Source: Bacteriovoracaceae bacterium UBA6200
GTDB taxonomy: Bacteria; Bdellovibrionota; Bacteriovoracia; Bacteriovoracales; Bacteriovoracaceae
Reading direction: 5' to 3'
Assembly (NCBI GenBank): GCA_002422605.1
Contig: DISW01000004.1
Coordinates: 47,900 to 111,899 of the forward strand
Length of the DNA: 64,000 bases
A model generated the notes under the pieces. The model made no database searches, was not told the origin of the DNA, and worked only from the letters and a program-made list of their open reading frames with translations. The stretch's first letter is position 1, and each line of letters opens with the position of its first letter. A program made the position numbers and the translations under genes. This document shows, one piece after another, positions 23,538-32,053 of this stretch.

Positions 23538-25124
23538 CTAATTTCCTGAAGAAGTGATCTGAAGCTGAAGTTTTGCCTGATCCAGAGTTGCCTCTACATC
23601 AGGGAGATTTGAACGTTCAAAAGTATTTTTTAATTGAGTAAGGTTTTCAACCGACTCATCAGTAAATACAGCTTTGACCTCGCCTATATCGTTAGAAGTA
23701 AACTCAACCAGTGTAGCAGTGGAACTGGCCGCAATCTGGCTCACGGTAACAAGTGGAGAGAGGGCCTTAATTTGAACAGCTGATTGAAGTGTCTGGATTT
23801 CCTGACGGACACTTCTCTGTTTTTTTACAAGTAAATCATAGATCTGTTTTGGATTTGTTGTGGCCGCCCTACGAAGGCGTCCGCTAATTTCCAAGGTATC
23901 ATTTTTCATGATGGTATTAATTCGGGCATTTACTTCTGCGATGTCTTTTTCAATGAAAAATCTTTCGACTACAAAAGAAAGAGCAAAAATCAAACAAACT
24001 GCTGCCACTCTGACACCGATAAAGGAGAAGGAGTAGAGTGGAATTTCAGAAGTAGAAGCTTGAGCATATTTACCAGTAAGAAGATTGATAAAACGGTTCT
24101 TTTTTCTAAAACCGATCGTCATCATATTGGCCAAAGCAAACTTAGATTTATTTTTAGGATTAAGATCAATTTTCTCAGCTTCGATCTTATCAAAGCTTTC
24201 CAATAAGGAAACTTTGGTCTCAAATTTCTCAGTTAAATAGTTGGTGATGTTTTTTATATTTGCTGTTCCCCCGCAAATAAAGACATGCTGTAGGGAAAGA
24301 CCAAAATTAACTTTAGAACCAACCTTCCAGCGAGAGAAGTCAGCTGTCAGATGAGAGAACACTTTATCCATTGAAGCCGCGAATTCTTTTTGAGTCTGTT
24401 CAACTTCCTCGTATTGGGCAGAGGTGAGTAGGAAAGCGTTCTGGTGCTTATAGATAATGGCTTCATCCGGCTCGATCTTATAAGACTCAGCAATCATTTC
24501 ATTAATATGATGGCCGCCGATATAGCTGATGTGACTGGTAAGAAGCCTGGAATTATAAAAGAAGTAGGCCTTGGTTGTCTTATGTCCAATATCCAGAATG
24601 CAAAAAGGACCGGCCATGGGAGTCTGGTTAAAATAATTTTCAACTACCGAAGCTTCAGTCGTAAGAATATTAGGAAGAATGCTCTTTTCGCGGTGGCGAT
24701 TATAATACTCAACAAAAGTATTTTCTTTAACCAGCTCGATCATCGCCATATGTTGGGTCTTCTGACCTTCAATCCGATAGGCGTAATGGATTTCACTTAG
24801 GGCGTAAGGAATGTCTTCTTCAAGTTGATAGGGGAGCATGAGTTCAGCTTTCTTCTTACTTTTAACAGGTAAGGTAAGAAAACGGGAAGTCATCATGGAG
24901 TTTTCGGCCTGATAAACAATCTTGGTATCGGGCCTTGCAACTGAATCAATAATTTCCTGAACGATTCTTGCCTGAGCTTCTTCTTCAGATAACAACTCAT
25001 TATCGGCCAGATAATCGCGCAGAATGATTTCACTCATGTCGACATGAGAAATCTTCCGACGATCAACGAAAGAGGAAAGGTATTTTACACTATAGGTACC
25101 GATATCTATGGACAATACATGCAT
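23538..25124 (-). CDS. gspL: Type II secretion system protein L
   Basis: The N-terminal 330 residues form an actin-like, PilM/FtsA-related fold: LSIDIGTYSVKYL at residues 4-16, FCILDIGHKTTKAYFF (about 170) and VFICGGTANIKNI (about 280). A membrane helix (about residues 365-385) and a 140-residue periplasmic ferredoxin-like domain follow. GspL recruits the ATPase GspE to the membrane. At 528 residues it is longer than typical GspL (about 400), and the cytoplasmic region resembles PilM with visible phosphate-binding loops. Position before gspM supports it. Confidence 0.85.
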   Translation of the reverse strand: MHVLSIDIGTYSVKYLSSFVDRRKISHVDMSEIILRDYLADNELLSEEEAQARIVQEIIDSVARPDTKIVYQAENSMMTSRFLTLPVKSKKKAELMLPYQLEEDIPYALSEIHYAYRIEGQKTQHMAMIELVKENTFVEYYNRHREKSILPNILTTEASVVENYFNQTPMAGPFCILDIGHKTTKAYFFYNSRLLTSHISYIGGHHINEMIAESYKIEPDEAIIYKHQNAFLLTSAQYEEVEQTQKEFAASMDKVFSHLTADFSRWKVGSKVNFGLSLQHVFICGGTANIKNITNYLTEKFETKVSLLESFDKIEAEKIDLNPKNKSKFALANMMTIGFRKKNRFINLLTGKYAQASTSEIPLYSFSFIGVRVAAVCLIFALSFVVERFFIEKDIAEVNARINTIMKNDTLEISGRLRRAATTNPKQIYDLLVKKQRSVRQEIQTLQSAVQIKALSPLVTVSQIAASSTATLVEFTSNDIGEVKAVFTDESVENLTQLKNTFERSNLPDVEATLDQAKLQLQITSSGN

Positions 25125-25164
25125 GGTATTATTTTAACCATAAGCTCTGAATTACTCTAGATAA

Positions 25165-26499
25165 TTAATTGATTTGTATCTCAATGATTCGAGGTTCGAG
25201 TAATTGAGCATTTTGCTCCGTAGGCGGTTTCGGTACTTCTTCTCCTGGATTAGGGAGACGGCAATTAGGAGGAGTCCCAATTTGTCCTTCAGGACATTTA
25301 GGAATTTCATTTTTAGGGAGAACAACATAGGCGACCAAAGTAAAGGTCGAGCGGTTATAGCTTCCCTCAGAAACGATTTTAAATAGATTAGGATTAGAGC
25401 CGAAGGAGATTCCTTTGCTTTCGAAAAGCTTGATTCTGTTTTCGAAGTCCGTTTCACTCATTAATCTTTCTTGGCCCACGATATATTTTTTAAAATCATC
25501 CTTCGAATTGATAAACTGAGGCTTCTCAGGATCATCTCTCCAGAGAAAAAATTCTTTTACTTCGTCATCCGTCATACTAGGGATGAGAATTTTAAGCATG
25601 TTGGCCGTTAGTTTATTAAAATCAATTTGGGTTGTCGGATAGACAGAAAATTCGTTTTGGATCAGTTCAATCAATTCATCATTCCAGCCAGGAATGGCAT
25701 AGAGTTCACTGGCAGAACCCATTGGACCAAATTTCGGTGTTAATGGAATACGTTGAAAGTTTACTTCTGCTTCACCGGCAAGAGGATCCTGGCCCATGCT
25801 ACCGAAGTCAGACATGAAATATTTCAGACCAGTTAAAAGCTCCTGATAGTTTAAATTGGAGTAGCGATCCTCAAAACCTTCATCAACTTGTTTCTTATCA
25901 TCTACTAATCGTTTAAGCAGGAAATAGAGGGACTGGTCTACAGATACATCGGTTAATATAGCGTTGTCGGCCATATTAATCATCGATTGGGTATCTTGTA
26001 CTTCTTCATCAGGATTAGGATTAAATTTTGTTACATCCACCCGTAGCATATTGAGGTTCAAGCGATTCGAAATATTTTGAATGCTAACCTTCATTTCCCC
26101 TTCAAGTAGTGACTCTGTAGAGAATTTTTCAACAGTATCTTTGAAAGCTCGGGAGGCTTCTCCGGTTATTGGGATGGGGTACATGAAAGGGACTTCCCAT
26201 AACTGATTCAGAAGTTGTGGTTGGACGGCATTCTTAGCATTTGCATTGCCCTGAACTTTGTTGTAGGCCTCTTTATAGAGACGAAGCCGTGCCATTGCCA
26301 GCTGCAAACCGGACTCGGCCATGAGTTTTGATTGAGAGCGGTCAATGATGTTGATCGCCTTAATTCGAGAAATCTTGGATTCAAAAGTAAATTCACCATA
26401 GATTGCCATGAGGAGAATAATTGCAGTCATGATCATCATGATTGCAATTCCTCGCTCATTCTTGAGAATTTTTCCGAGATCTTTTTTAAGTCTCATCAT
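25165..26499 (-). CDS. gspK: Type II secretion minor pseudopilin K
   Basis: A type IV pilin-like leader, NERG followed by IAIMMIMTAIILLMA, near residues 15-35, is cleaved by the prepilin peptidase; GspK lacks the usual Glu5, here Met-Met. The body is long (444 residues from the chosen start) with two helical lobes, as is normal for K, the tip pseudopilin that joins I and J. The start ATG 26499 has GGAG six bases before it; an ATG at 26523 is possible. The C-terminus ends with a Pro- and Cys-containing tail that is unusual. The gene overlaps gspJ by 14 bases. Confidence 0.85.
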   Translation of the reverse strand: MMRLKKDLGKILKNERGIAIMMIMTAIILLMAIYGEFTFESKISRIKAINIIDRSQSKLMAESGLQLAMARLRLYKEAYNKVQGNANAKNAVQPQLLNQLWEVPFMYPIPITGEASRAFKDTVEKFSTESLLEGEMKVSIQNISNRLNLNMLRVDVTKFNPNPDEEVQDTQSMINMADNAILTDVSVDQSLYFLLKRLVDDKKQVDEGFEDRYSNLNYQELLTGLKYFMSDFGSMGQDPLAGEAEVNFQRIPLTPKFGPMGSASELYAIPGWNDELIELIQNEFSVYPTTQIDFNKLTANMLKILIPSMTDDEVKEFFLWRDDPEKPQFINSKDDFKKYIVGQERLMSETDFENRIKLFESKGISFGSNPNLFKIVSEGSYNRSTFTLVAYVVLPKNEIPKCPEGQIGTPPNCRLPNPGEEVPKPPTEQNAQLLEPRIIEIQIN

Positions 26500-27460
26500 C
26501 AAAATCTCCAGGCTGTTCATCATCTTGATCTTTGGGCTGATCCCGGGGAATGCCTCCTCCTCCAGGTGTCGGAGCAGGATCCTGAGGAGCGACCATTGGC
26601 CAGTGGTTACGGAAAGTCCTAGCGGCGGTACGTTTATGGCCTTGAGAATCGTACCAGGTAATGAGAATTTTCACTCCGCGAATAAGGTTTTCACCGGCCG
26701 GAATTGATTTAAGGGATGTTTCCCATTTCTTAGTGTTGTAATTCCAATACTGGAATTCAAGGCTTTCCACATTGCGAAGAAGTACCGAACCTTTAACTTC
26801 ACTTCCTTCCGGATCGAGACGTTTGTCGTTATAAGGATCATCAGCAGAAAAGTAGCGGACCAGACTTTTTAAGTTTTGAGGGATGTCAGGACTCTCTTCC
26901 TCATCTGGCAAAGCTTCCTGGTTCGCAAGAGCATAGCGTACCCAGGCAAAATGGGATTGCTTGGTATTTTCAAACTTCCGTCGATTGGAAGAGGTAAAGA
27001 ACTCAAAAACATTTTTTTCAGGCGCATAGAAACGAGGAATCGGAAAACCTTCCTTACTGACTGCGGAAAAATGCTCATTCCTTTCAAAACGGGCCACTAA
27101 TTGCTCATAGTACTGTTGTAAGGCCGGACTGAAGTTTGTCTGCTGATTCATTAAATCCGGATTTTCCTCATTGGGGTCATTGGGATTTCTAGGAGTCAGT
27201 GTCTGGTTGGGATTCATGACTGAACTAAAATAGAGGGGAGAATAAATCTGGGAGAAATCCCATTCAAAACGACCCATGGCCGTTTCAATTTGAAGATTGT
27301 TTTGATTCACTTCAGTCGTTCGCTCCATTGTAAGAGCGGCATTCTCAGTAATATTCACTACTCCAAGAGAGACGAAGGCCAGCAAAGTGATGGCAATCAG
27401 TATCTCTAAAAGGGTGAAGCCGTTCTGGTTAGAAGCCGACATTGAGTTGAATCTTTTCAT
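26486..27460 (-). CDS. gspJ: Type II secretion minor pseudopilin J
   Basis: The leader NQNGFTLLEILIAITLLAF, with the peptidase-sensitive Gly-Phe junction near residue 14 and Glu5 of the mature chain, is typical of minor pseudopilins. The remaining 300 residues are longer than usual J and end in a low-complexity tail rich in Pro, Gly, Gln and Asp (about residues 292-324). GspJ forms the tip complex with I and K. The gene overlaps gspI at its start by 32 bases and gspK at its end by 14. Confidence 0.86.
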   Translation of the reverse strand: MKRFNSMSASNQNGFTLLEILIAITLLAFVSLGVVNITENAALTMERTTEVNQNNLQIETAMGRFEWDFSQIYSPLYFSSVMNPNQTLTPRNPNDPNEENPDLMNQQTNFSPALQQYYEQLVARFERNEHFSAVSKEGFPIPRFYAPEKNVFEFFTSSNRRKFENTKQSHFAWVRYALANQEALPDEEESPDIPQNLKSLVRYFSADDPYNDKRLDPEGSEVKGSVLLRNVESLEFQYWNYNTKKWETSLKSIPAGENLIRGVKILITWYDSQGHKRTAARTFRNHWPMVAPQDPAPTPGGGGIPRDQPKDQDDEQPGDFDDET

Positions 27461-27998
27461 TATAGTTAGTTAAAAAAGTAGAAAGTGAGAAATTATATTT
27501 TGTCTCTTTATTGGTTACTGTTACCCGCGCCTGCCAGATGATCTTTTCAATATTCTTTTTCAATTCTTCGAAAATCATTTTCTCTAAGGCCTGATTTCTT
27601 TGGTTCTTAGTGCTGTCATTGTAGTAGTCACCTTCGTATGCATTTTGTGCATCTTCAGAGACTCCATCTTTTTGAGAAAAGAGCTGCCCAAAGTCCGGAA
27701 CAGTTAATTTTTTTATTTCGAGCGTGTATTCATAGCCGCTGAATTCTGACTCTTCGAAGGTTTTAGTTTCTTTCAGGGTTGTAGTGACATTGGTAAATTT
27801 GGGTGGATCCAGAAAGAGTTCATTGATTTTTCTTTCGGCCAGTTGCTGCAGAATTAATTGTTCTTCTGACAAGCGGGAGTCTTCAACGTTATAACCTTGA
27901 CTGGTAAGGTAAGCAGTAACAAAAAACGCGAAGAGAGTGACGGCAATCATCACTTCTAAAAGGGAAAAACCTTGTTCGTTTTTTAATTTGATATCCAC
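27429..27998 (-). CDS. gspI: Type II secretion minor pseudopilin I
   Basis: Residues 1-30 contain NEQGFSLLEVMIAVTLFAFF, a classic pseudopilin leader with a cleavage site after Gly and the conserved Glu5. Residues 35-189 form a compact soluble domain with beta strands and no Cys. GspI nucleates the pseudopilus tip with J and K. Its position between gspH and gspJ, the size of 189 residues and the overlaps on both sides leave little doubt. Confidence 0.87.
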   Translation of the reverse strand: MDIKLKNEQGFSLLEVMIAVTLFAFFVTAYLTSQGYNVEDSRLSEEQLILQQLAERKINELFLDPPKFTNVTTTLKETKTFEESEFSGYEYTLEIKKLTVPDFGQLFSQKDGVSEDAQNAYEGDYYNDSTKNQRNQALEKMIFEELKKNIEKIIWQARVTVTNKETKYNFSLSTFLTNYNEKIQLNVGF

Positions 27999-28678
27999 TG
28001 TTTATAAACCTCGTCCATTCTAGTTTGAAGGATATCTTCCAGTTTCGCAACGCTAGAAGTCGGTAGAGGTTCAAAAACACTGTTGGTCTCTGTAATGAAG
28101 GGAGCTATCTCGAGGTAAGCGATTTCATCAGTTGTTGAGAATATAATAAGCCCGGCGTCCTTCTCTCCTGTGGGGAAGAAGTAAAGAACGGCTTCCCCTT
28201 GAGTAACGAGAGCTTTTTGCGAAGAACTGGCCATGCCCAGGATAGTTACGTCATGAGAAATCTCATGCTTTATTTCTTCAAATTCTTCAACTTTGGTGAA
28301 TTGTCGGTCGATTGAAGTCCGCTTTTCATTCTCTGCTTTGATTTCCTGCAGAGATTTGGAGGTTTTCTCAGGCATATCAGGGAGTGGCAGGTTTCCGGCC
28401 GGTCCGTATTCGACCGTGTATTCAGTAGGGGATTTATCGAGAGAAATTCTGAGTCTCACGACTGCATTTCTGAGGACCGCTTCATTGCTCGCAAAACGAA
28501 CAGAACGGTCAAGATCATCAACAGCAGTTTGGAGGTCTCGATGTTTTTGAACGTGATCACTTGAAGGTATCACCATAAACATCATAGCGGCGAGAACCAG
28601 GGCCACCAGGATTTCAATTAACGAGAAACCCTGGTGGTTAGAAATTAATTTAGAGGTCTTTTGAGTTGATGTCGGCAT
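27983..28678 (-). CDS. gspH: Type II secretion minor pseudopilin H
   Basis: Starting at ATG 28678, with AAGG five bases before it, the protein begins MPTSTQKTSKLISNHQ and continues GFSLIEILVALVLAAMMF, the pseudopilin leader. This start overlaps gspG by 29 bases, and an alternative TTG/ATG at 28711 would lie deeper in gspG. The soluble domain (about residues 40-231) matches GspH, the minor pseudopilin next to the main shaft. The order G-H-I-J-K is the usual one. Confidence 0.86.
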   Translation of the reverse strand: MPTSTQKTSKLISNHQGFSLIEILVALVLAAMMFMVIPSSDHVQKHRDLQTAVDDLDRSVRFASNEAVLRNAVVRLRISLDKSPTEYTVEYGPAGNLPLPDMPEKTSKSLQEIKAENEKRTSIDRQFTKVEEFEEIKHEISHDVTILGMASSSQKALVTQGEAVLYFFPTGEKDAGLIIFSTTDEIAYLEIAPFITETNSVFEPLPTSSVAKLEDILQTRMDEVYKQWISN

Positions 28679-29096
28679 CTGAACCTTCACCACCTTCAGT
28701 GTTATCAGCACCTAGAGAGATGATTGTGAAAGTTTTACCATCGGATTCATAGATAAATTCATTATCCCATGGATCAAGAGGAACTTTCCCACCTTCAATG
28801 TATCCGCCCGGAGCGTAACGCTTACATTCCCGGCCGCCTGTTGGCTTCTCAATCAGAGCATCAAGACCCTGATCCGTAGTAGGAAGGAAATTACAGTCAC
28901 GGCGAAATTCTTTCAATCGGTCAGAGAGCGATTTGATCTGAATTTTTGCAGACGAAACTTTACCTTCTTGAAGCTGTTCGAAAACTCGACCACCAACAAA
29001 AGTACCCGCGAGGGCCAAGAGGGTGAGGGCGATCAAAATCTCAATTAAGCTCATACCAGCTTGGGATTTCATGATCTTTTGAATATTACTTAGCAT
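28650..29096 (-). CDS. gspG: Type II secretion major pseudopilin G
   Basis: The leader QAGMSLIEILIALTLLALAG ends with Met after Gly rather than Phe, an uncommon residue at position +1. The body has the GspG signatures LPTTDQGLDALIEKP, then PLDPWDNEFIYESDG and IISLGADNTEGGEGSDADI, including the Asp-rich loop for calcium. GspG polymerises into the pseudopilus that pushes substrates through the secretin. Length 148 is standard. It follows gspF after nine bases. Confidence 0.92.
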   Translation of the reverse strand: MLSNIQKIMKSQAGMSLIEILIALTLLALAGTFVGGRVFEQLQEGKVSSAKIQIKSLSDRLKEFRRDCNFLPTTDQGLDALIEKPTGGRECKRYAPGGYIEGGKVPLDPWDNEFIYESDGKTFTIISLGADNTEGGEGSDADINSKDL

Positions 29097-29105
29097 ATTT
29101 TCTCC

Positions 29106-30320
29106 TTAGCGAAGCGAGTTCATGTTCATCATCGGGATAACAACGGCAAATACAATAAAGCCGATGGCCGCACCCAGACAAATCATCATGATGGGTTCAA
29201 GTACAGAGGTGAGTCCGCTGATTTTCGATTGTACTTGATCTTCATAGTTTTCTGAAATGATTTTTAACATTGGTTCTAATTCCCCTGAACGTTCACCTAG
29301 TTTAATCATATGAGTCACCATGGCAGGGAAGTAACCACTTTGTATCAACGGAGCAGCAATGGAAGCACCTTCTGATACTGAAATGCGGGCCTTTTCCACA
29401 GCATCTTTCATATGAACGTTCGGGATCAAGTTTTTAACGATGGTAAGGGCAGTCAAAATAGGTACCCCGGAGTTCATTAAAGTTCCTAATGTAGAGCAAA
29501 AGCGGCTTACATTAATCATTTTAATCATCAGACCCAGGATCGGCAGTCTTAACTGCAGAGCATGCCACTGAGATTCACCCTTTTTAGTATGAATATATTT
29601 ATTCACCATATAGGCGGTTCCTACTATTCCAGCAATAACGGCCCACCAGTAACTAATCAGGAAATTAGAAATCCAGATACAAATCTCAGTAATAAGGGGG
29701 AGCTCTTTTTTCATACTGATAAAAATTTTGGCAATCTTTGGAATAACGAAGATGAAAATAACATTCATCATCACAAAACCAAAAATACCCATGATCATAG
29801 GATAGGTCATGGCCCCACGGATTTTACTCTTGAGTTTCACCTGAGATTCAGTGAAATCCGCCAGACGAAGAAGAACAATTTCCAAAGTTCCGGAAGCTTC
29901 ACCTGCTTCAACCATATTCACATAAATAGAGTTGAATATTTTCGGGTGATCCTGGAGCGACTTAGCGAGACTGGCCCCTTCATTCACTTTTTGTTTAAGG
30001 TCTGAAAGAACCAAGCGCAGGTTCGGGTTTTCCACCTGATCAACGAGAGCAGATAAGGCTTCCACAATTTGAATTTTGGCCTTAATTAATGTTGCAAGTT
30101 GTCTGGTCATCATCGCCAGATCTTCCACTGGCACAGAACCTCTGAGCTGCAGGAGACTCGGACCTCCGGATGTTCCCTGGGCCTTTTGCTCCTGAATGTC
30201 GATCAGCATGATACCAAGAGATTTCACGCGTTGCTTGGCCGCTACAATACTTTCCACGTTGATCGTGTTCTTTACTTCTTTACCGGTTCTGTCTAAACCT
30301 TTGTAAGAGTAGATTGGCAT
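29106..30320 (-). CDS. gspF: Type II secretion inner membrane protein F
   Basis: A polytopic inner membrane protein of 404 residues with the duplicated GspF/PilC domain: three membrane helices at about residues 168-190, 220-242 and 370-395, and two cytoplasmic helical lobes (residues 60-165 and 265-365). The motifs LSGGxPLA-like EGASLAKSLQDHP and EGASIAAPLIQSG are the hallmark of the two repeats. F forms the central platform that turns with the ATPase. Its start overlaps the gspE stop by one base. Confidence 0.94.
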   Translation of the reverse strand: MPIYSYKGLDRTGKEVKNTINVESIVAAKQRVKSLGIMLIDIQEQKAQGTSGGPSLLQLRGSVPVEDLAMMTRQLATLIKAKIQIVEALSALVDQVENPNLRLVLSDLKQKVNEGASLAKSLQDHPKIFNSIYVNMVEAGEASGTLEIVLLRLADFTESQVKLKSKIRGAMTYPMIMGIFGFVMMNVIFIFVIPKIAKIFISMKKELPLITEICIWISNFLISYWWAVIAGIVGTAYMVNKYIHTKKGESQWHALQLRLPILGLMIKMINVSRFCSTLGTLMNSGVPILTALTIVKNLIPNVHMKDAVEKARISVSEGASIAAPLIQSGYFPAMVTHMIKLGERSGELEPMLKIISENYEDQVQSKISGLTSVLEPIMMICLGAAIGFIVFAVVIPMMNMNSLR

Positions 30321-32050
30321 TATTCGGCCTCTTCAGCATTAATCGCGCGGACAACTTCATCTACTGAGGTAATACCTTCAAAAATTTTATCAAGGGCATC
30401 ACCGCGGAGAGTTCTCATTCCTGCTCTAATCGCTGCCTTTTTAATAGTGGCAGCATCAGTTTTTTGAATGATGAGAGCGCGGATTTCATCGTTAATTAAT
30501 AATAGTTCGGAAACCACGGTCCTTCCGGCGTAACCGGTGTTGCTGCATTTAGCGCAACCCACAGGCTTATAGATAGTAGAGGCTGCCGGAACTGTATCTA
30601 GATCTAAAATGACTTTTTCAAAATCAGTCAGTTCAGTCGGTTGTTTACAGTTATTACAAAGCGTTCTTACAAGACGTTGCGCCAGAACTCCCACTAAAGA
30701 GGAGGAGATCAAGAAAGGTTGAACTCCCATATCAATCAATCGGGTTGGGGCCGAACTTGAGTCATTGGTGTGAAGAGTGGAAAGCACAAAGTGACCGGTT
30801 AGGGAGGCGTTAATGGCAATCTCAGCTGTTTCACGGTCACGGGTTTCCCCGATCATCACAACATCCGGGTTCTGACGAAGAATTGATCTTAAAGCTACGG
30901 CGAAGGAGAGATCAATTTTGTGATTCACCTGAATTTGAGAGATACCGGGAATTTCATATTCCACAGGGTCTTCCACGGTGATAATCATTTTATCGGGAGT
31001 TTTAATCCGGTCTAAAAGCGCAAAGAGAGTTGTCGTTTTACCGTGACCTGTTGGTCCCGTTACATATAAAACTCCGTGCTTTCTTCCACCGAGCTCCTGA
31101 AGTCCATCCAGTACTTTTCCTCGAAAACCAAGGTTTTCAAGGTTGAGTGCCATATTATTCTTCTCGAGGACCCTCATAACGATACGTTCACCGTTTTGAA
31201 TAGGAACTGTAGAAAGACGGATATCAATATCTTTACCGGCAATTTTAATTTTAATACGGCCATCTTGAGGAAGACGTTTTTCAGCAATATCCAATCGGGC
31301 CATAACTTTAATACGTGATGATACGGCAGCATGGGTCTTCTTAGGTTGACGAAGAATTTCTGTCATCACCCCGTTGATCCGAAAGCGGTAAATCGTTTCT
31401 CTCTCGTAGGGTTCAATATGAATATCCGAGGCGCGTTCTTTAACAGCTCGGAAAATAATCGAGTTCACGAATCTAATGACCGGAGCTTCATCGGCTGCGG
31501 AATCAAGAATATCGATAGGACCTTCAAGATCAAGATTCTCCTCGAATTCTTCATCCTCAATGGAGTCTACCAGATTTCGGTTGGCCTTCTCATAAACACG
31601 GTTAATGGCATCCTGGATACGAAGGGAAGTGGTGCAGATGATCTTGATCTCTTTTTTATAGATCATGTGAAGATCATTCACCACATTGAAATTGAATGGA
31701 TTACTCATCAACACGGTGACCGAAAAATCTGTTTCCAGACAAGGGAGTACCTCGTGATGTTTGGCGTAGTTGATGGAAAGATCCTTCACCACGTTGGCAT
31801 CAATTTCTTCGATTTTAATATCAGTCTGATAAGGGATACCAATCTGGAGACAAACAATTCTGATTAAGTCATGAGAATGGATATAGTTTTTACTGAGAAG
31901 AATATCTCCCAGCATTCCACCCTCACTTCGTTGTTGTTCCAGAGATTCTTCAAGTTGAGAACGAGTAAGAGAGGTATGCTTGAGTAAAAGCTCACCGATC
32001 TTTTCCTTACTTAGCTCAATATTTTCCAGAACATCATGATTTACATTCAT
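30320..32050 (-). CDS. gspE: Type II secretion system ATPase E
   Basis: The cytosolic motor ATPase. It has N1/N2 domains (about residues 20-180), Walker A GPTGHGKTTT (about residue 340) in which a His replaces the usual Ser or Thr, the Asp box ITVEDPVEY (about 365), Walker B VMIGETRDRETAE and the His box LTGHFVLSTLHTNDS. A tetracysteine zinc site, CNNC and CAKC, around residues 470-500 is also complete. The N-terminal MshEN-like domain is compatible with c-di-GMP binding in related ATPases. Length 576 is normal. It overlaps gspF by one base. Confidence 0.96.
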   Translation of the reverse strand: MNVNHDVLENIELSKEKIGELLLKHTSLTRSQLEESLEQQRSEGGMLGDILLSKNYIHSHDLIRIVCLQIGIPYQTDIKIEEIDANVVKDLSINYAKHHEVLPCLETDFSVTVLMSNPFNFNVVNDLHMIYKKEIKIICTTSLRIQDAINRVYEKANRNLVDSIEDEEFEENLDLEGPIDILDSAADEAPVIRFVNSIIFRAVKERASDIHIEPYERETIYRFRINGVMTEILRQPKKTHAAVSSRIKVMARLDIAEKRLPQDGRIKIKIAGKDIDIRLSTVPIQNGERIVMRVLEKNNMALNLENLGFRGKVLDGLQELGGRKHGVLYVTGPTGHGKTTTLFALLDRIKTPDKMIITVEDPVEYEIPGISQIQVNHKIDLSFAVALRSILRQNPDVVMIGETRDRETAEIAINASLTGHFVLSTLHTNDSSSAPTRLIDMGVQPFLISSSLVGVLAQRLVRTLCNNCKQPTELTDFEKVILDLDTVPAASTIYKPVGCAKCSNTGYAGRTVVSELLLINDEIRALIIQKTDAATIKKAAIRAGMRTLRGDALDKIFEGITSVDEVVRAINAEEAE

Positions 32051-32053
32051 AGC

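Noticed and set aside
31331..31867. 178-residue open frame antisense to gspE
   Set aside because: It is opposite the strongly conserved ATPase coding sequence, its protein is rich in Asn/Phe/Ile as typical of mirrored codons, and it has no ribosome site.
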